From: CAIQPV01 sp963719855
GTDB lineage: Bacteria; Pseudomonadota; Gammaproteobacteria; Burkholderiales; Gallionellaceae
Direction: 5' to 3'
DNA length: 64,000 nucleotides
NCBI GenBank assembly: GCA_963719855.1
Contig: CAVRDK010000004.1
Coordinates: 1,436,096 to 1,500,095 of the forward strand
Of this stretch, positions 53,698 to 62,874 are shown piece after piece; the first letter of the stretch is position 1; every line of letters starts with the position of its first letter. Below the pieces are notes generated by a model. The model was not told the origin of the DNA. It did not search any database and saw nothing but the letters and a program-made list of their open reading frames with translations. Both the position numbers and the translations under genes were made by a program.

Positions 53698-54513
53698 TCA
53701 GCCAAGGCGGTGAGCCGTCCTGCGGGTCTGGGAGACCTCGCGGAACGTCCCGCCTTCGTGTATCGAGCCGCCCGCGAAATGCACGAACACGTCATCCATG
53801 GTCGCGTCCGCCCCAAGCCCAGCGCGCAACTCGGCTGGCTTGCCGACCACGCTTACTCGTCCCGCATGCAGAATCGCCAGCGTGTCACAAAGCGCCTCGG
53901 CTTCTTCCATATCGTGCGTGGTAATGAGAACGGTCATGCCATAGTCACGCCTGAGATCCAGCAACCGATCCCACACCATGCGGCGCGCAACCGGATCGAG
54001 TCCAATCGTCGGCTCGTCCAGAAACAGAATCGCCGGGCGATGCAACATGGCCTGGGCCAGTTCAAGCCTGCGGATCATGCCGCCGGAATAGGTGCGCACC
54101 AGCTTGTGCGCCGAATCGCTAAGGCCCATGAAGTCCAGTGCATCGGCCATGCGTGCGCTACGCTCAGCTTTCGGCAGACCATAGAGTTTGGCCGACAGGC
54201 GCAGATTCTCGTAGCCGGTCAGGGCACCGTCTGCCGACACCAGTTGCGACACGTAACCGATGCGTTTTCTGACCTCTCCCGGAGATTGGATGATGTCGAA
54301 TCCCCCAACTTCCGCTGCCCCGGATGTTGGCGACAGCAGAGTCGTGAGCATCTTGATCACGGTGCTTTTTCCCGCACCGTTTGCACCGAGCAAGCCGAAA
54401 ACTTCTCCATAGGAAACCCGCAGCTCGATGTGATCCACCGCAGTCAAGTTTCCAAACTGGCGCGTCAGTTCAGACGTATGGATGGCAAGGCTGTCGGATG
54501 CTGCTGTGTTCAT
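53698..54513 (-). CDS. ABC transporter ATP-binding protein
   Basis: A 271-residue ATPase of the DrrA/NodI type. Walker A GANGAGKSTVIKML, Q-loop YVSQLVSADGALT, signature YSGGMIRRLELAQ (variant of SGGQ), Walker B ILFLDEPTIGLD, switch His in THDMEEAEALCD, then a C-terminal extension. It drives the permease directly downstream. Energises export; target unknown. A stem-loop at 54557-54580 separates it from the upstream oxidoreductase. Confidence 0.93.
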   Translation of the reverse strand: MNTAASDSLAIHTSELTRQFGNLTAVDHIELRVSYGEVFGLLGANGAGKSTVIKMLTTLLSPTSGAAEVGGFDIIQSPGEVRKRIGYVSQLVSADGALTGYENLRLSAKLYGLPKAERSARMADALDFMGLSDSAHKLVRTYSGGMIRRLELAQAMLHRPAILFLDEPTIGLDPVARRMVWDRLLDLRRDYGMTVLITTHDMEEAEALCDTLAILHAGRVSVVGKPAELRAGLGADATMDDVFVHFAGGSIHEGGTFREVSQTRRTAHRLG

Positions 54514-54556
54514 ATAAGAAAATGGCGGGCGCGTTAGCTCTGCATGGATATTCGAC

Positions 54557-54580
54557 TAAGCCGTCAAAAAAGACGGCTTA
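54557..54580 (-). terminator. Stem-loop between oxidoreductase and ABC genes
   Basis: TAAGCCGTC-TTTTTT-GACGGCTTA on the minus strand: a perfect 9-bp stem with a six-base T loop. It lacks a long T-run after the stem, so it is a possible terminator or processing site. Confidence 0.55.
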
Positions 54581-54588
54581 ATCGCCGC

Positions 54589-55671
54589 TTACCGCCCCGT
54601 CGAACCCGGCGGCGCGGCGCGTAGATATTGTTGCGGCCAAGTCGCCGCCTGCTCCAGTGCTTGGGCGGCACTCAGTGGCCAGTAGGGGTTACGCAAGATT
54701 TCACGACCGAGTAGCACCATGTCGGCTTGCCCGGTGCGGACGATGTGATCGGCCTGCGCCGGCGAAGTGATCAGACCGACGGCGGCGGTGGGGATACCCG
54801 CCTCATGACGCACCCGCGCGGCGAATTCGGTCTGAAAGCCTGGGCCAGCGGGGATTTTTGCCGTCGGCACCAGACCGGCGGTTGAGACATCCACCAGATC
54901 GACACCGAGTCCCTTCAGCGTGCGGCATAGTTCGACCGTCTCGTCCGCGCTCCAACCACCGTCAACCCAGTCGGTAGCCGACAGGCGGATCAGCAGAGGG
55001 AGTCGCTCCGGCCATTCGGCGCGAACTGCGGCGACCACTTCCCGCACCAAGCGGGTACGGTTCTCGAAGCTGCCTCCATAAGCATCGGTACGGCGGTTGG
55101 ACAGCGGCGACAGGAACTGGTGCAGCAGGTAGCCGTGCGCCGCATGTATTTCTATTGTCTGGAAACTGGCTTCGCGTGCACGGCGAGCACCTGCCGCAAA
55201 CTGGGCGATCACTTGGCGAATGGCGGCCTCATCGAGTTCGCTCGGCACAGCATAGCCTTCGCCGAAGGACACGGGCGACGGGGCGACGACCATCCAGCCG
55301 CCTTCGCTCGCGCTCAGCGTGCTCTGCGCCTGCCAACCCAGCCCGCTACTGCCCTTGCGACCGGCATGAGCCAACTGTAGGGTGGCCACGCAGCCCTGCT
55401 CCTTTGAGAAGCGCACGATGCGCGCCAGCGGCTCGATATGTTTATCGTCCCAGATGCCGAGATCGCCCGGGCTGATCCGCCCCTCCGGTGTTACCGCCGT
55501 TGCCTCGAGGATCATCAGTCCAGCGCCGCCGACCGCGCGGCTGCCGTAATGCACGAAATGCCAGTCCGCCGCCACCCCGTCGTGCGCCGAGTATTGGCAC
55601 ATGGGCGGAATGCCGATGCGGTTGCTAAGGACGATGTCACGCAGCTTGAGAGGTTCGAATAGATGGGCCAT
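54589..55671 (-). CDS. NADH:flavin oxidoreductase, old yellow enzyme family (YqjM-like)
   Basis: An FMN-dependent ene-reductase, 360 residues. ATG 55671 has GGAG 7 nt upstream and gives MAHLFEPLKLRDIVLSNRIGIPPMCQYS with the YqjM-type Cys25. HAGRKGSS, EIHAAHGYLLHQFLSPLSNRRTDAYGGSFENR (His/His pair and Tyr), and the C-terminal phosphate-binding VGLITSPAQADHIVRTGQADMVLLGREILRNPYWP are all present. Probably reduces activated alkenes or other electrophiles. It is not obviously linked to the ars genes upstream. Confidence 0.92.
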   Translation of the reverse strand: MAHLFEPLKLRDIVLSNRIGIPPMCQYSAHDGVAADWHFVHYGSRAVGGAGLMILEATAVTPEGRISPGDLGIWDDKHIEPLARIVRFSKEQGCVATLQLAHAGRKGSSGLGWQAQSTLSASEGGWMVVAPSPVSFGEGYAVPSELDEAAIRQVIAQFAAGARRAREASFQTIEIHAAHGYLLHQFLSPLSNRRTDAYGGSFENRTRLVREVVAAVRAEWPERLPLLIRLSATDWVDGGWSADETVELCRTLKGLGVDLVDVSTAGLVPTAKIPAGPGFQTEFAARVRHEAGIPTAAVGLITSPAQADHIVRTGQADMVLLGREILRNPYWPLSAAQALEQAATWPQQYLRAAPPGSTGR

Positions 55672-55732
55672 GCTTTGACTCCTGATGAAAGGGTTAGCTA
55701 AGTTTACCATCCGGCAGACGGGCTGATAAAGG

Positions 55733-56755
55733 TTAACTAGCGGCCTCGTACCATCCCTTGCTGCGATTTACCAGATACACCACCGATAACATCACCGGTA
55801 CTTCGATCAACACGCCGACCACAGTAGCCAGCGCCGCGCCGGATTCGAAGCCGAACAGGCTAATGGCGGCAGCCACTGCGAGTTCGAAAAAGTTGCTTGC
55901 CCCGATCAAGGCCGAAGGCCCCGCCACGCAATGCGCCACACCAAAACGGCGGTTCAGCCAGTATGCCAAGCCGGAAGTAAAATACACTTGGATGGTAATG
56001 GGCACGGCCAGCATGGCGATGACCAGCGGCTGCTCGACAATGGCCTTGCCTTGAAACGCGAACAGCAACACCAGCGTGAGCAGCAATGCGGACAGAGATA
56101 ATGGATGCAGCGCGTTCAGTGCGCGCTCCAGTGTATCCGTACCGCGCGCGAGCAAATATTTGCGCCACACTTGCGCCAGCAGCACCGGCAGCACGATGTA
56201 CAGCACTACCGAAACCAGCAGCGTATCCCACGGCACCACAATGGCGGACAGCCCGAGCAGCAGGGCGACCAGCGGCGCGAAGGCAAAGATCATGATGGCA
56301 TCATTTAGCGCGACCTGGCTCAAGGTGAACAGCGGCTCGCCGTTCACCAGACGGCTCCATACAAACACCATCGCGGTGCAGGGTGCGGCGGCCAGCAACA
56401 CCAACCCGGCAATATAGCTGTCGAGTTGCGCAGCCGGAAGATAGGGGGCGAACAGGTGGCGGATGAACAGCCAGCCGAGCAGCGCCATGGAAAAGGGCTT
56501 GATCGCCCAGTTGATAAACAGCGTCACGCCGATGCCGCGCCAGTGTTCGCGCACCTGATACAGCGCGCCAAAATCAATGCGCAACAGCATGGGGATAATC
56601 ATCACCCAGATCAGCAAGCCGACCGGCAAATTCACCCGCGCTACTTGCAGGCTGCCGAGCAACTGGAATAGCGCAGGGAAGACTTGCCCCAGCACTACGC
56701 CGATAACGATGCACAGGAATACCCAAACGGTCAGGTAGCGTTCAAACAGTCCCAT
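55733..56755 (-). CDS. ACR3-type arsenite efflux permease
   Basis: A 340-residue membrane protein of the ACR3 (arsenical-resistance-3) family that exports As(OH)3 using the proton gradient. About ten helices are visible; the key Cys is in APCTAMVFVWSRL, and the NxxS-like region GASNFFELAVAAAISLFG is typical. It directly follows the ArsR-ArsC fusion, with a gap of only 1 bp, so the two are in one operon. Confidence 0.95.
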   Translation of the reverse strand: MGLFERYLTVWVFLCIVIGVVLGQVFPALFQLLGSLQVARVNLPVGLLIWVMIIPMLLRIDFGALYQVREHWRGIGVTLFINWAIKPFSMALLGWLFIRHLFAPYLPAAQLDSYIAGLVLLAAAPCTAMVFVWSRLVNGEPLFTLSQVALNDAIMIFAFAPLVALLLGLSAIVVPWDTLLVSVVLYIVLPVLLAQVWRKYLLARGTDTLERALNALHPLSLSALLLTLVLLFAFQGKAIVEQPLVIAMLAVPITIQVYFTSGLAYWLNRRFGVAHCVAGPSALIGASNFFELAVAAAISLFGFESGAALATVVGVLIEVPVMLSVVYLVNRSKGWYEAAS

Positions 56756-56756
56756 G

Positions 56757-57587
56757 TTATACCCTCCCGATTTCCTGCAATTTTTGTTTCAGGCTCAGCG
56801 CATCCAGTTTGGCGAAGGGCAGACTGATCAATAGCTGAATGCGTCTGGTCAGTTGCTGGCAGGCTTGCTCGAACAGCTTATCCTGCTCGGCCTCGTCGCC
56901 CTTGCACGTAGCGGGATCTGCCACGCCCCAGTGCGCCGTCACCGGGCTGCCCAGCCACAGCGGGCATTCCTCACCGGCGGCATTGTCACATACGGTAAAA
57001 ATGAAATCCATCTGCGGCGCATCCGTTGCGGCGAACTCGTCCCAGCTTTTGCTGCGCAACCCTGCGGTGGGCAACCCCATGCGTTGCAGCAAACGCAGGG
57101 ATGCGGGATGCACCTTGCCGGATGGCTTGCTGCCCGCGCTGAAGGCATGGAATCGCCCCGCGCCTAGATGGTTCAGCGTAGCCTCGGCCAGGACGCTGCG
57201 CGCGGAATTTCCGGTGCACAGGAACAACACGTTGTAGGTTTTTTCTGCTTTCATTTCATTCTCCAGCTTTTGACAAGACTTGCGCGGCGCGCATTGAGCC
57301 GCATCTCCCGCGCAGCAGTGCTCGGTCAAGTAAGCGATCAGCTTATCCATCTCGGCATAGTTGGCGGTGTAAATTACGTAGCGTCCTTCAGTGCGCGACT
57401 TGACCAGCCTGGCATGTGCCAGTCCCTTGAGATGGAACGACAGCGTGGCAGGTGGAATGCCAAGCTTTTCGCTCAGCACGCCCGCAGCCAGCCCTTCCTT
57501 GCCGGCCTGCACCAACAGGCGAAAAGCTGACAGGCGCGATTCCTGCGCCAGCGCCGCCAAAGCATCAACCGCCGCTGTAATTTTCAT
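56757..57587 (-). CDS. Fused ArsR regulator and thioredoxin-type arsenate reductase
   Basis: A 276-residue fusion. Residues 1-105 are an ArsR/SmtB winged helix (SRLSAFRLLVQAGKEGLAAGVLSEKLGIPPATLSFHLKGL), followed by a Cys-rich linker (EHCCAGDAAQCAPRKSC) that could bind As(III). Residues 112-276 are an LMW-PTP-type ArsC with nucleophile loop FLCTGNSARS (Cys124). Regulator and reductase thus come as one polypeptide, and repression can be tied to arsenite, its reduction product. An internal ATG (MKAEKTYN) could give a separate ArsC. Autoregulation is expected at 57619-57637. Confidence 0.92.
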   Translation of the reverse strand: MKITAAVDALAALAQESRLSAFRLLVQAGKEGLAAGVLSEKLGIPPATLSFHLKGLAHARLVKSRTEGRYVIYTANYAEMDKLIAYLTEHCCAGDAAQCAPRKSCQKLENEMKAEKTYNVLFLCTGNSARSVLAEATLNHLGAGRFHAFSAGSKPSGKVHPASLRLLQRMGLPTAGLRSKSWDEFAATDAPQMDFIFTVCDNAAGEECPLWLGSPVTAHWGVADPATCKGDEAEQDKLFEQACQQLTRRIQLLISLPFAKLDALSLKQKLQEIGRV

Positions 57588-57618
57588 GTCCGCACCGTTA
57601 ACATCGTTTTCATGTTTC

Positions 57619-57637
57619 CAATAATATAGAAATATTG
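57619..57637 (-). promoter_or_regulatory. Putative ArsR operator/promoter
   Basis: CAATATTTCTATATTATTG (minus strand) has inverted CAATA...TATTG ends and TATATT in the middle, and lies about 32 bp before the arsR-arsC start. This looks like an AT-rich ArsR-family operator overlapping a -10 box. Proposed from position and symmetry only. Confidence 0.45.
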
Positions 57638-57701
57638 TTCGTATCACAAGCCCAATCCGGCATGGCAGCACACATTGAACTCACAATATCGCCGATACAA
57701 A

Positions 57702-57728
57702 AAACTGAAGGGGCTTGCGCCCCTTCAT
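57702..57728 (-). terminator. Terminator of the pbpG gene
   Basis: GAAGGGGC-GCAA-GCCCCTTC followed on the minus strand by AGTTTTTTG; GCAA tetraloop. It lies about 25 bp past the stop of the peptidase gene. Confidence 0.9.
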
Positions 57729-57749
57729 CAAAACATAAAGCAGAAAACT

Positions 57750-58640
57750 TTATCCGCGACGCACGGTGCGCGTAACCAGCGAGCTTTCCATCCACTTCTT
57801 GATGCGGTTGGCATCACCGATGCGCGTGCTCTTACCCTGCGAATCGAGCAACACGATCACTAGCGGGTGCTGCTTGATAGTGACTTTCATCACCAGGCAT
57901 CGCCCCGCTTCGTTGATATAACCGGTCTTGCTGACGCCGATGTCCCAGGACGCATTTCTTACCAGCGAGTTGGTGTTTTTGTACAGCAGTGGACGGTATC
58001 CCGCCGGTTCGACCAGATGGGAAGAAGACGTGGTCGCGTTATGGATAGGCTCATAAGTTTGCGCCGCCAGCACCATCTTTACCAGATCCTGCGCGGTGGA
58101 GACATTGCCGCTGTTCAGGCCGGTGGGGTCGAGGAAGCGTGTGTCCTTCATACCCAGTTCGAGTGCTTTGGCATTCATCTTCGCCACGGCTGCTTCGGTG
58201 CCGCCCGGATAGGTGCGCGCCAGTGCGGCGGCGGCACGGTTTTCCGAAGCCATCAGCGCCAGCTTGAGCAATTCGCCGCGTGTCAGCGTCATGCCGGGAC
58301 GCATACGCGAATGAGTGTTCTTGAGCGTATCCATATCCTGCTTGCTGATGCTGATCTCTTCATCCATCGGCAACTTCGCATCCAGCACCACCATGGCAGT
58401 CATCAATTTACTAATGGAGGCGATAGGCGCAACAGTATCCGCGTTCTTGGTGTACAGGGCACGCTGACCCCGTTCATCGTAAATCAGCGCAATTGAGGAA
58501 CGCAACTTCGGTGACGAGGTGTGCTTTAGCACCACACTGGTCAGTTCATCTTCCTGCTTGAGTGTTACCCCTTCATTGGGCGCCGCCTGCGCCATCAAGG
58601 TATGGGTCAGCAAGATTAGCATTATGAATTTTTTGTACAT
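57750..58640 (-). CDS. pbpG: D-alanyl-D-alanine endopeptidase (PBP7/PbpG-like)
   Basis: A periplasmic peptidoglycan hydrolase, 296 residues. Signal peptide MYKKFIMLILLTHTLMAQAA. The three penicillin-binding motifs are SISK (Ser75-Lys78), SEN (LALMASENRAAAALART) and KTG (GVSKTGYINEAGRCLVM). The family PIASISKLMTAMVVLDAKLPMDEEI and DPTGLNSGNVSTAQDL blocks are typical of PbpG, and the short length without a C-terminal anchor domain separates it from DacA/DacC. A single-gene unit with its own terminator. Confidence 0.93.
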   Translation of the reverse strand: MYKKFIMLILLTHTLMAQAAPNEGVTLKQEDELTSVVLKHTSSPKLRSSIALIYDERGQRALYTKNADTVAPIASISKLMTAMVVLDAKLPMDEEISISKQDMDTLKNTHSRMRPGMTLTRGELLKLALMASENRAAAALARTYPGGTEAAVAKMNAKALELGMKDTRFLDPTGLNSGNVSTAQDLVKMVLAAQTYEPIHNATTSSSHLVEPAGYRPLLYKNTNSLVRNASWDIGVSKTGYINEAGRCLVMKVTIKQHPLVIVLLDSQGKSTRIGDANRIKKWMESSLVTRTVRRG

Positions 58641-58804
58641 ATCTTCTCCGAAACCAAAACTTTAATGGTGCAAAGGATACCGTAAAATCAATATAAATCA
58701 AGGCGAATATCAATCAGACTTAATAAATTACTTACAAGTTCAAGATTCCTCTAAAAATAAATTTTCCGCTCAGCCGTCAACTAAATAATTTTTGAGTGAC
58801 ATTT

Positions 58805-60583
58805 TCAACTGTCTTCCTGCTGTTGTAGCGCCCACATCTGCGCATATACCTCTTGCCGTGCCAGCAACTCGCGGTGCGTGCCGCGCTCGATGATGCGTCC
58901 TTTATCCATCACTAATATCTGCTGCGCATCCACGATGGTGGAGAGGCGATGTGCGATGACCAGCGTGGTGCGGTTACGCGCAACCTGACGCAACTCATCC
59001 TGTATCGCCTTTTCCGATTTTGAATCCAGCGCAGAAGTCGCCTCGTCAAAAATCAGGATAGCGGGATTTTTAAGGATGGCGCGCGCAATCGCTACGCGCT
59101 GTTTTTCGCCGCCAGACAGCTTCAGCCCGCGCTCGCCCACCATGGTGTTATAGCCATGCGGAAGTGATTCGATGAAGGCATGAATATGCGCCGAGCGCGC
59201 CGCCTGTAGCACCTCCTCGCGCGTGGCATCGGGGCGTCCATAGGCGATGTTGTAATAGATGTTGTCGTTGAACAATACTGTGTCCTGCGGCACGATGCCG
59301 ATAGCCGCGCGCAGGCTGGCCTGCGTCACTTTGCGGATATCTTGGCCATCGACCAGGATGCGCCCCGCATTCACATCGTAGAAGCGGAACAGTAGCCTGG
59401 ACAAGGTAGACTTGCCCGCCCCGCTCGCTCCTACCACGGCAACGGTGTGTCCGGCGGGAATGTCGAAACTGACCTCGAATAATATTTGCCGATCTGGATC
59501 ATAAGAAAAACACACCTGCTCGAAACGCACTGCCGCATTATTCAGCTTCAGCGACACGGCATCCGGCGCATCTTCGATTTCGCGATGTTCGCCGAGCAGA
59601 CGGAACATTTTTTCCATGTCCGCTAGCGAGTGCTTAATCTCGCGGTAGACGAAGCCGAGGAAATGCAGCGGCATGTAAAGTTGCAACATAAACACGTTGA
59701 CCAACACCAGATCGCCCAGCGTCATCGTACCTTTGACCACCCCATCCGCCGCCAGCAACATCAGCGCGGTGACACCGATGGCGATGATGACGCTCTGGCC
59801 GGAATTTAGCGCAGCCAGAGAGGTCTGGTTGCTTACCGCAGCAGTTTCCCACGATCCCAGATGTTCATCGTAGCGCCGCGCTTCATAGCTCTCATTGCCG
59901 AAATATTTCACCGTCTCATAGTTTAGCAGGCTGTCTATGGCGCGCGTGTTGGCCTTGGAATCCATGTCGTTCATGGTACGGCGAAACACCATGCGCCACT
60001 CGGTGATAAACAGGGTGAACACAATGTACACCACCAGCGTCGCGAAGGTAATGACGGCAAACCACGGGTTGTATTTTTTGAACAGGATAACAGCAACCAA
60101 AGTGATTTCCAGCAGCGTGGGAAGAATGTTGAACAGCATGAAATTGAGCAGGAAGCTGATGCCCTTGGTACCGCGCTCGATGTCACGCGACACGCCTCCA
60201 GTCTGTCGCTCCAGATGGAAGCGCAGACTCAGGTTGTGCAGGTGGACGAAGAGTTTGAGCGCAACGCGGCGGATGGCGCGTTGCGTGACTTTGGCGAACA
60301 CCGCGTCGCGCAACTCCCCGAACAAGGTGCTGAACAGGCGCAACAAGCCATAGCCAACTACCAGAAATACAGGCACGAATAACATTGCTTTGGGCTTGTT
60401 CATCGCGTCCACGATTTCTTTGAGCACCAGCGGCACCGCCACATTGGCCAGCTTGGCCAGCACCAGTAACGTCAGCGCAAGTACCACTCTGCCCTTGAAC
60501 TCCAGCAGGTAGGGCAACAGGGTGCGAATGGTGCTCCACTCGCCGTGCGGCGCAGATTCTGGGGAAGCGGGATGGGGGCGCAT
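58805..60583 (-). CDS. ABC exporter of the Atm1/heavy-metal type (fused membrane and ATPase domains)
   Basis: A 592-residue half-transporter that dimerises. Six membrane helices in residues about 25-320, with the Atm1-type block TGGVSRDIERGTKGISFLLNFMLFNILPTLLEI, then an ATPase with Walker A GASGAGKSTLSRLLFRFYD, Q-loop IVPQDTVLFNDNIYYNIAYG, signature LSGGEKQRVAIARAIL, Walker B ILIFDEATSALD and switch His in IAHRLSTI. Closest to Atm1/HMT1-like exporters of glutathione-linked compounds or Fe-S-related species. Substrate inferred from family. Confidence 0.92.
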   Translation of the reverse strand: MRPHPASPESAPHGEWSTIRTLLPYLLEFKGRVVLALTLLVLAKLANVAVPLVLKEIVDAMNKPKAMLFVPVFLVVGYGLLRLFSTLFGELRDAVFAKVTQRAIRRVALKLFVHLHNLSLRFHLERQTGGVSRDIERGTKGISFLLNFMLFNILPTLLEITLVAVILFKKYNPWFAVITFATLVVYIVFTLFITEWRMVFRRTMNDMDSKANTRAIDSLLNYETVKYFGNESYEARRYDEHLGSWETAAVSNQTSLAALNSGQSVIIAIGVTALMLLAADGVVKGTMTLGDLVLVNVFMLQLYMPLHFLGFVYREIKHSLADMEKMFRLLGEHREIEDAPDAVSLKLNNAAVRFEQVCFSYDPDRQILFEVSFDIPAGHTVAVVGASGAGKSTLSRLLFRFYDVNAGRILVDGQDIRKVTQASLRAAIGIVPQDTVLFNDNIYYNIAYGRPDATREEVLQAARSAHIHAFIESLPHGYNTMVGERGLKLSGGEKQRVAIARAILKNPAILIFDEATSALDSKSEKAIQDELRQVARNRTTLVIAHRLSTIVDAQQILVMDKGRIIERGTHRELLARQEVYAQMWALQQQEDS

Positions 60584-60712
60584 GGTGAGTACGGGAAATG
60601 GATAGGCGCATTATAGCCGCGCATGAAGCTGCCGATAAATCGCACGAAAACAAACCATGAACCTAAAAGAGCAGTTACACGGTCACGTCGTCATTTCTGG
60701 GACAATACCTGC

Positions 60713-61882
60713 CTAAATGTCATCACGCCCGCGTGCGTAACCGATCACGCCGGTCAGCACGCGCACCAAGGCATAACTGATACGTGTAAGAAGGCGCATC
60801 CACGCGCTTCTCTTGCTCCAGGTGGAATGTTCAAGCCTCAGTGCGCCTTGCGCCATTTCTTGCAACAGGCTGGCGCGCAACGATCCGGCAAATCCTGCGT
60901 CGCGTACCACCAGATTGGCTTCGCGCGCCAGCCACAGGCTGAACGGTTCGATGTTGGATGAGCCGACAGTCGCCCAACTCCCATCTACCACCGCAACCTT
61001 GGCGTGCAAATAACTGGCATGGTATTCGTGGATTTCCACGCCTGCGCGCAGCAGTTCGTCATAGAGCGCAAGCGTGGCGTAATGCTGCATGCGGTACTCC
61101 ACTTTTCCCTGCAACAGCAGCACCACTTTCACGCCGCGCTGCGCCGCATGCAGCAAGGCACGGCGCAGGCGCTGGCTGGGCAGGAAATAGGCATTGGCAA
61201 TGATGATCTCATGCCGTGCGCCACCTATAGCCTTGAGATAGGCATGCTCGATGTCGCGCCGGTGACGCAAGTTATCGCGCAACATAAAAATTACTTTTTG
61301 TTGCGCCGCATGGGCACGTGCAGGCTGGAGTTTTTCCAGCTTGTGCTGCCGCTTAAAGTTCGTCCACGACACCAGCGTCCATAAGCGCCGCATGGACGCA
61401 TGTATTTGCGCCACCGTATCGCCTTGTACTTCCACCGCATAATCGAGGCGAGGTTTCAGAATTTCGCCGCCAGGCACGTCGTCGCTAATGTTGATGCCAC
61501 CGACAAAAGCAATACGCTCGTCCACCACTGCCAGCTTGCGATGCAGGCGGCGCAGACGCTGGCGGCGAAAAGAAAGCCAGGAGATTGCCGGGCGGAACTT
61601 TAATACTCCTACGCCTGATGCGCGCAACTCCTCCAGCCAAGCGGCAGACAAGTGGGCGCTACCGTAACCATCCAGCAGCAAATGCGTCCTCACTCCGCGT
61701 CTGGTCGCGCGCTGCAAGGCTTCCGTGACCATACGTCCGATAGCATCGGTAGCATAAATATAAGTTTCCAGATAAACCGAATGGGTCGCACTGTCAATCG
61801 CAGACACGAGGCGCGGGAAATATTCCCCGCCGTTGTACAGCAAGGTAAGCGTGTGGCCGTCAATCAGATGTGTGCTACTCAT
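60713..61882 (-). CDS. clsB: Cardiolipin synthase B-like phospholipase D protein
   Basis: Makes cardiolipin by phosphatidyl transfer. 389 residues with two HKD motifs: HRKLAVVDERIAFVGGINISDD and HAKVAVVDGSWATVGSSNIEPFS. N-terminal LIDGHTLTLLYNGGEYFPRLVSAIDSA is a ClsB trait, and there is no transmembrane anchor as in ClsA. The adjoining EEP-family gene six bases upstream gives the ybhP-ybhO(clsB)-like arrangement. Confidence 0.93.
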   Translation of the reverse strand: MSSTHLIDGHTLTLLYNGGEYFPRLVSAIDSATHSVYLETYIYATDAIGRMVTEALQRATRRGVRTHLLLDGYGSAHLSAAWLEELRASGVGVLKFRPAISWLSFRRQRLRRLHRKLAVVDERIAFVGGINISDDVPGGEILKPRLDYAVEVQGDTVAQIHASMRRLWTLVSWTNFKRQHKLEKLQPARAHAAQQKVIFMLRDNLRHRRDIEHAYLKAIGGARHEIIIANAYFLPSQRLRRALLHAAQRGVKVVLLLQGKVEYRMQHYATLALYDELLRAGVEIHEYHASYLHAKVAVVDGSWATVGSSNIEPFSLWLAREANLVVRDAGFAGSLRASLLQEMAQGALRLEHSTWSKRSAWMRLLTRISYALVRVLTGVIGYARGRDDI

Positions 61883-61888
61883 GGTGCC

Positions 61889-62629
61889 TCATGGCAATAC
61901 CAAGGTCGCGGACAACGCCGCATGATCGGAAATTTGTCTCCACGCATACACATTGCTGTGGCTCACCTCCAGCCCGCGCACATAAATACGATCCATGCGC
62001 AGCAACGGCAACCCCGCCGGATAACTGCGCGCCAGCTTGCCGTTGCTGGCGTCAAACACCTCGTGCACTTGCAACTCCTGCGCCAGAAAATGACTGGCAT
62101 GGTTATTCCAGTCGTTGAAGTCGCCCGCGATAATTAGCGGCGCGCCCGCCGGAACCATCCGCTTAATACGCTCGACCAGCGCAATGAACTGCTGCCCACG
62201 TCCGCGCTTAAACAAACCGAAATGCACGCACAGACAATGCAGCGGCGCTTCCATACCAAGCAAAGAAATTTCGCAATGCAGCAGGCCACGACTCTCGAAG
62301 CGGTGTGCGGAAACATCCTGATTTTCCCAACTCGCAATCGGGAATCGACTCAGAATGGCGTTGCCGTGATGGCCTTCGTTATATACCGCATTCTTCCCAT
62401 ACACATGATGCTGCCAAACCTTTTCCGCCAGGAATTCATGTTGCGGCAACACGGGATAATTGTCATGGAGTTGCGCATCCTTGGTGTTCTCACCCTGCAC
62501 CTCCTGCAAGAACACGATGTCAGCGTTGAGTTCGCGCAGTCGCTCGCGCAACTCGTGCAGCACCATGCGCCGATTGAAATGGGAGAATCCCTTGTGAATG
62601 TTGTAAGTGGCGATGGTGAAGGTGGTCAT
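61889..62629 (-). CDS. Endonuclease/exonuclease/phosphatase family protein (YbhP-like)
   Basis: A 246-residue EEP-fold metal-dependent hydrolase. Motifs: TYNIHKGF (Asn), FLQEVQGEN (Glu), GDFNDWNNH (Asp/Asn) and the terminal SDHAALSATL (Asp-His). No signal peptide. It is the first gene of a pair with clsB, so a phosphodiesterase acting on lipid-derived or other phosphodiesters is likely; the substrate is unknown. Confidence 0.9.
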   Translation of the reverse strand: MTTFTIATYNIHKGFSHFNRRMVLHELRERLRELNADIVFLQEVQGENTKDAQLHDNYPVLPQHEFLAEKVWQHHVYGKNAVYNEGHHGNAILSRFPIASWENQDVSAHRFESRGLLHCEISLLGMEAPLHCLCVHFGLFKRGRGQQFIALVERIKRMVPAGAPLIIAGDFNDWNNHASHFLAQELQVHEVFDASNGKLARSYPAGLPLLRMDRIYVRGLEVSHSNVYAWRQISDHAALSATLVLP

Positions 62630-62666
62630 GGGGGGTATTCTACCTAATGCCGAGGTGGCTCGGCAG

Positions 62667-62701
62667 GTAGGTTGGGTTAGCGCGTAGCGCGTAACCCAAC
62701 A
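62667..62701. repeat. Dispersed palindromic repeat (GTTGGGTTAGC type)
   Basis: GTAGGTTGGGTTAGCGCG and its inverse CGCGTAACCCAACATC with a tiny loop; the second copy of the family seen at 2174-2236. About 45 bp further a hairpin CTTTTG-CTTCGC-CAAAAG (62746-62762) belongs to another common dispersed motif. The rest of 62702-62874 holds nothing I can support. Confidence 0.75.
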
Positions 62702-62874
62702 TCAAAAACAAAACCGCCGGTGGTAGACCGGCAGCTAGTCACTTTCTTTTGCTTCGCCAAAAGAACGGTATTATGGTGCTGTAGCCCAAGCAGTTCGCAA
62801 TCAACAGGTTATCCAGTCTAGGCCAATCCAGTCATAAGTTGTAACATGTTTCACGGCGCAAGCCATCCACCAGA

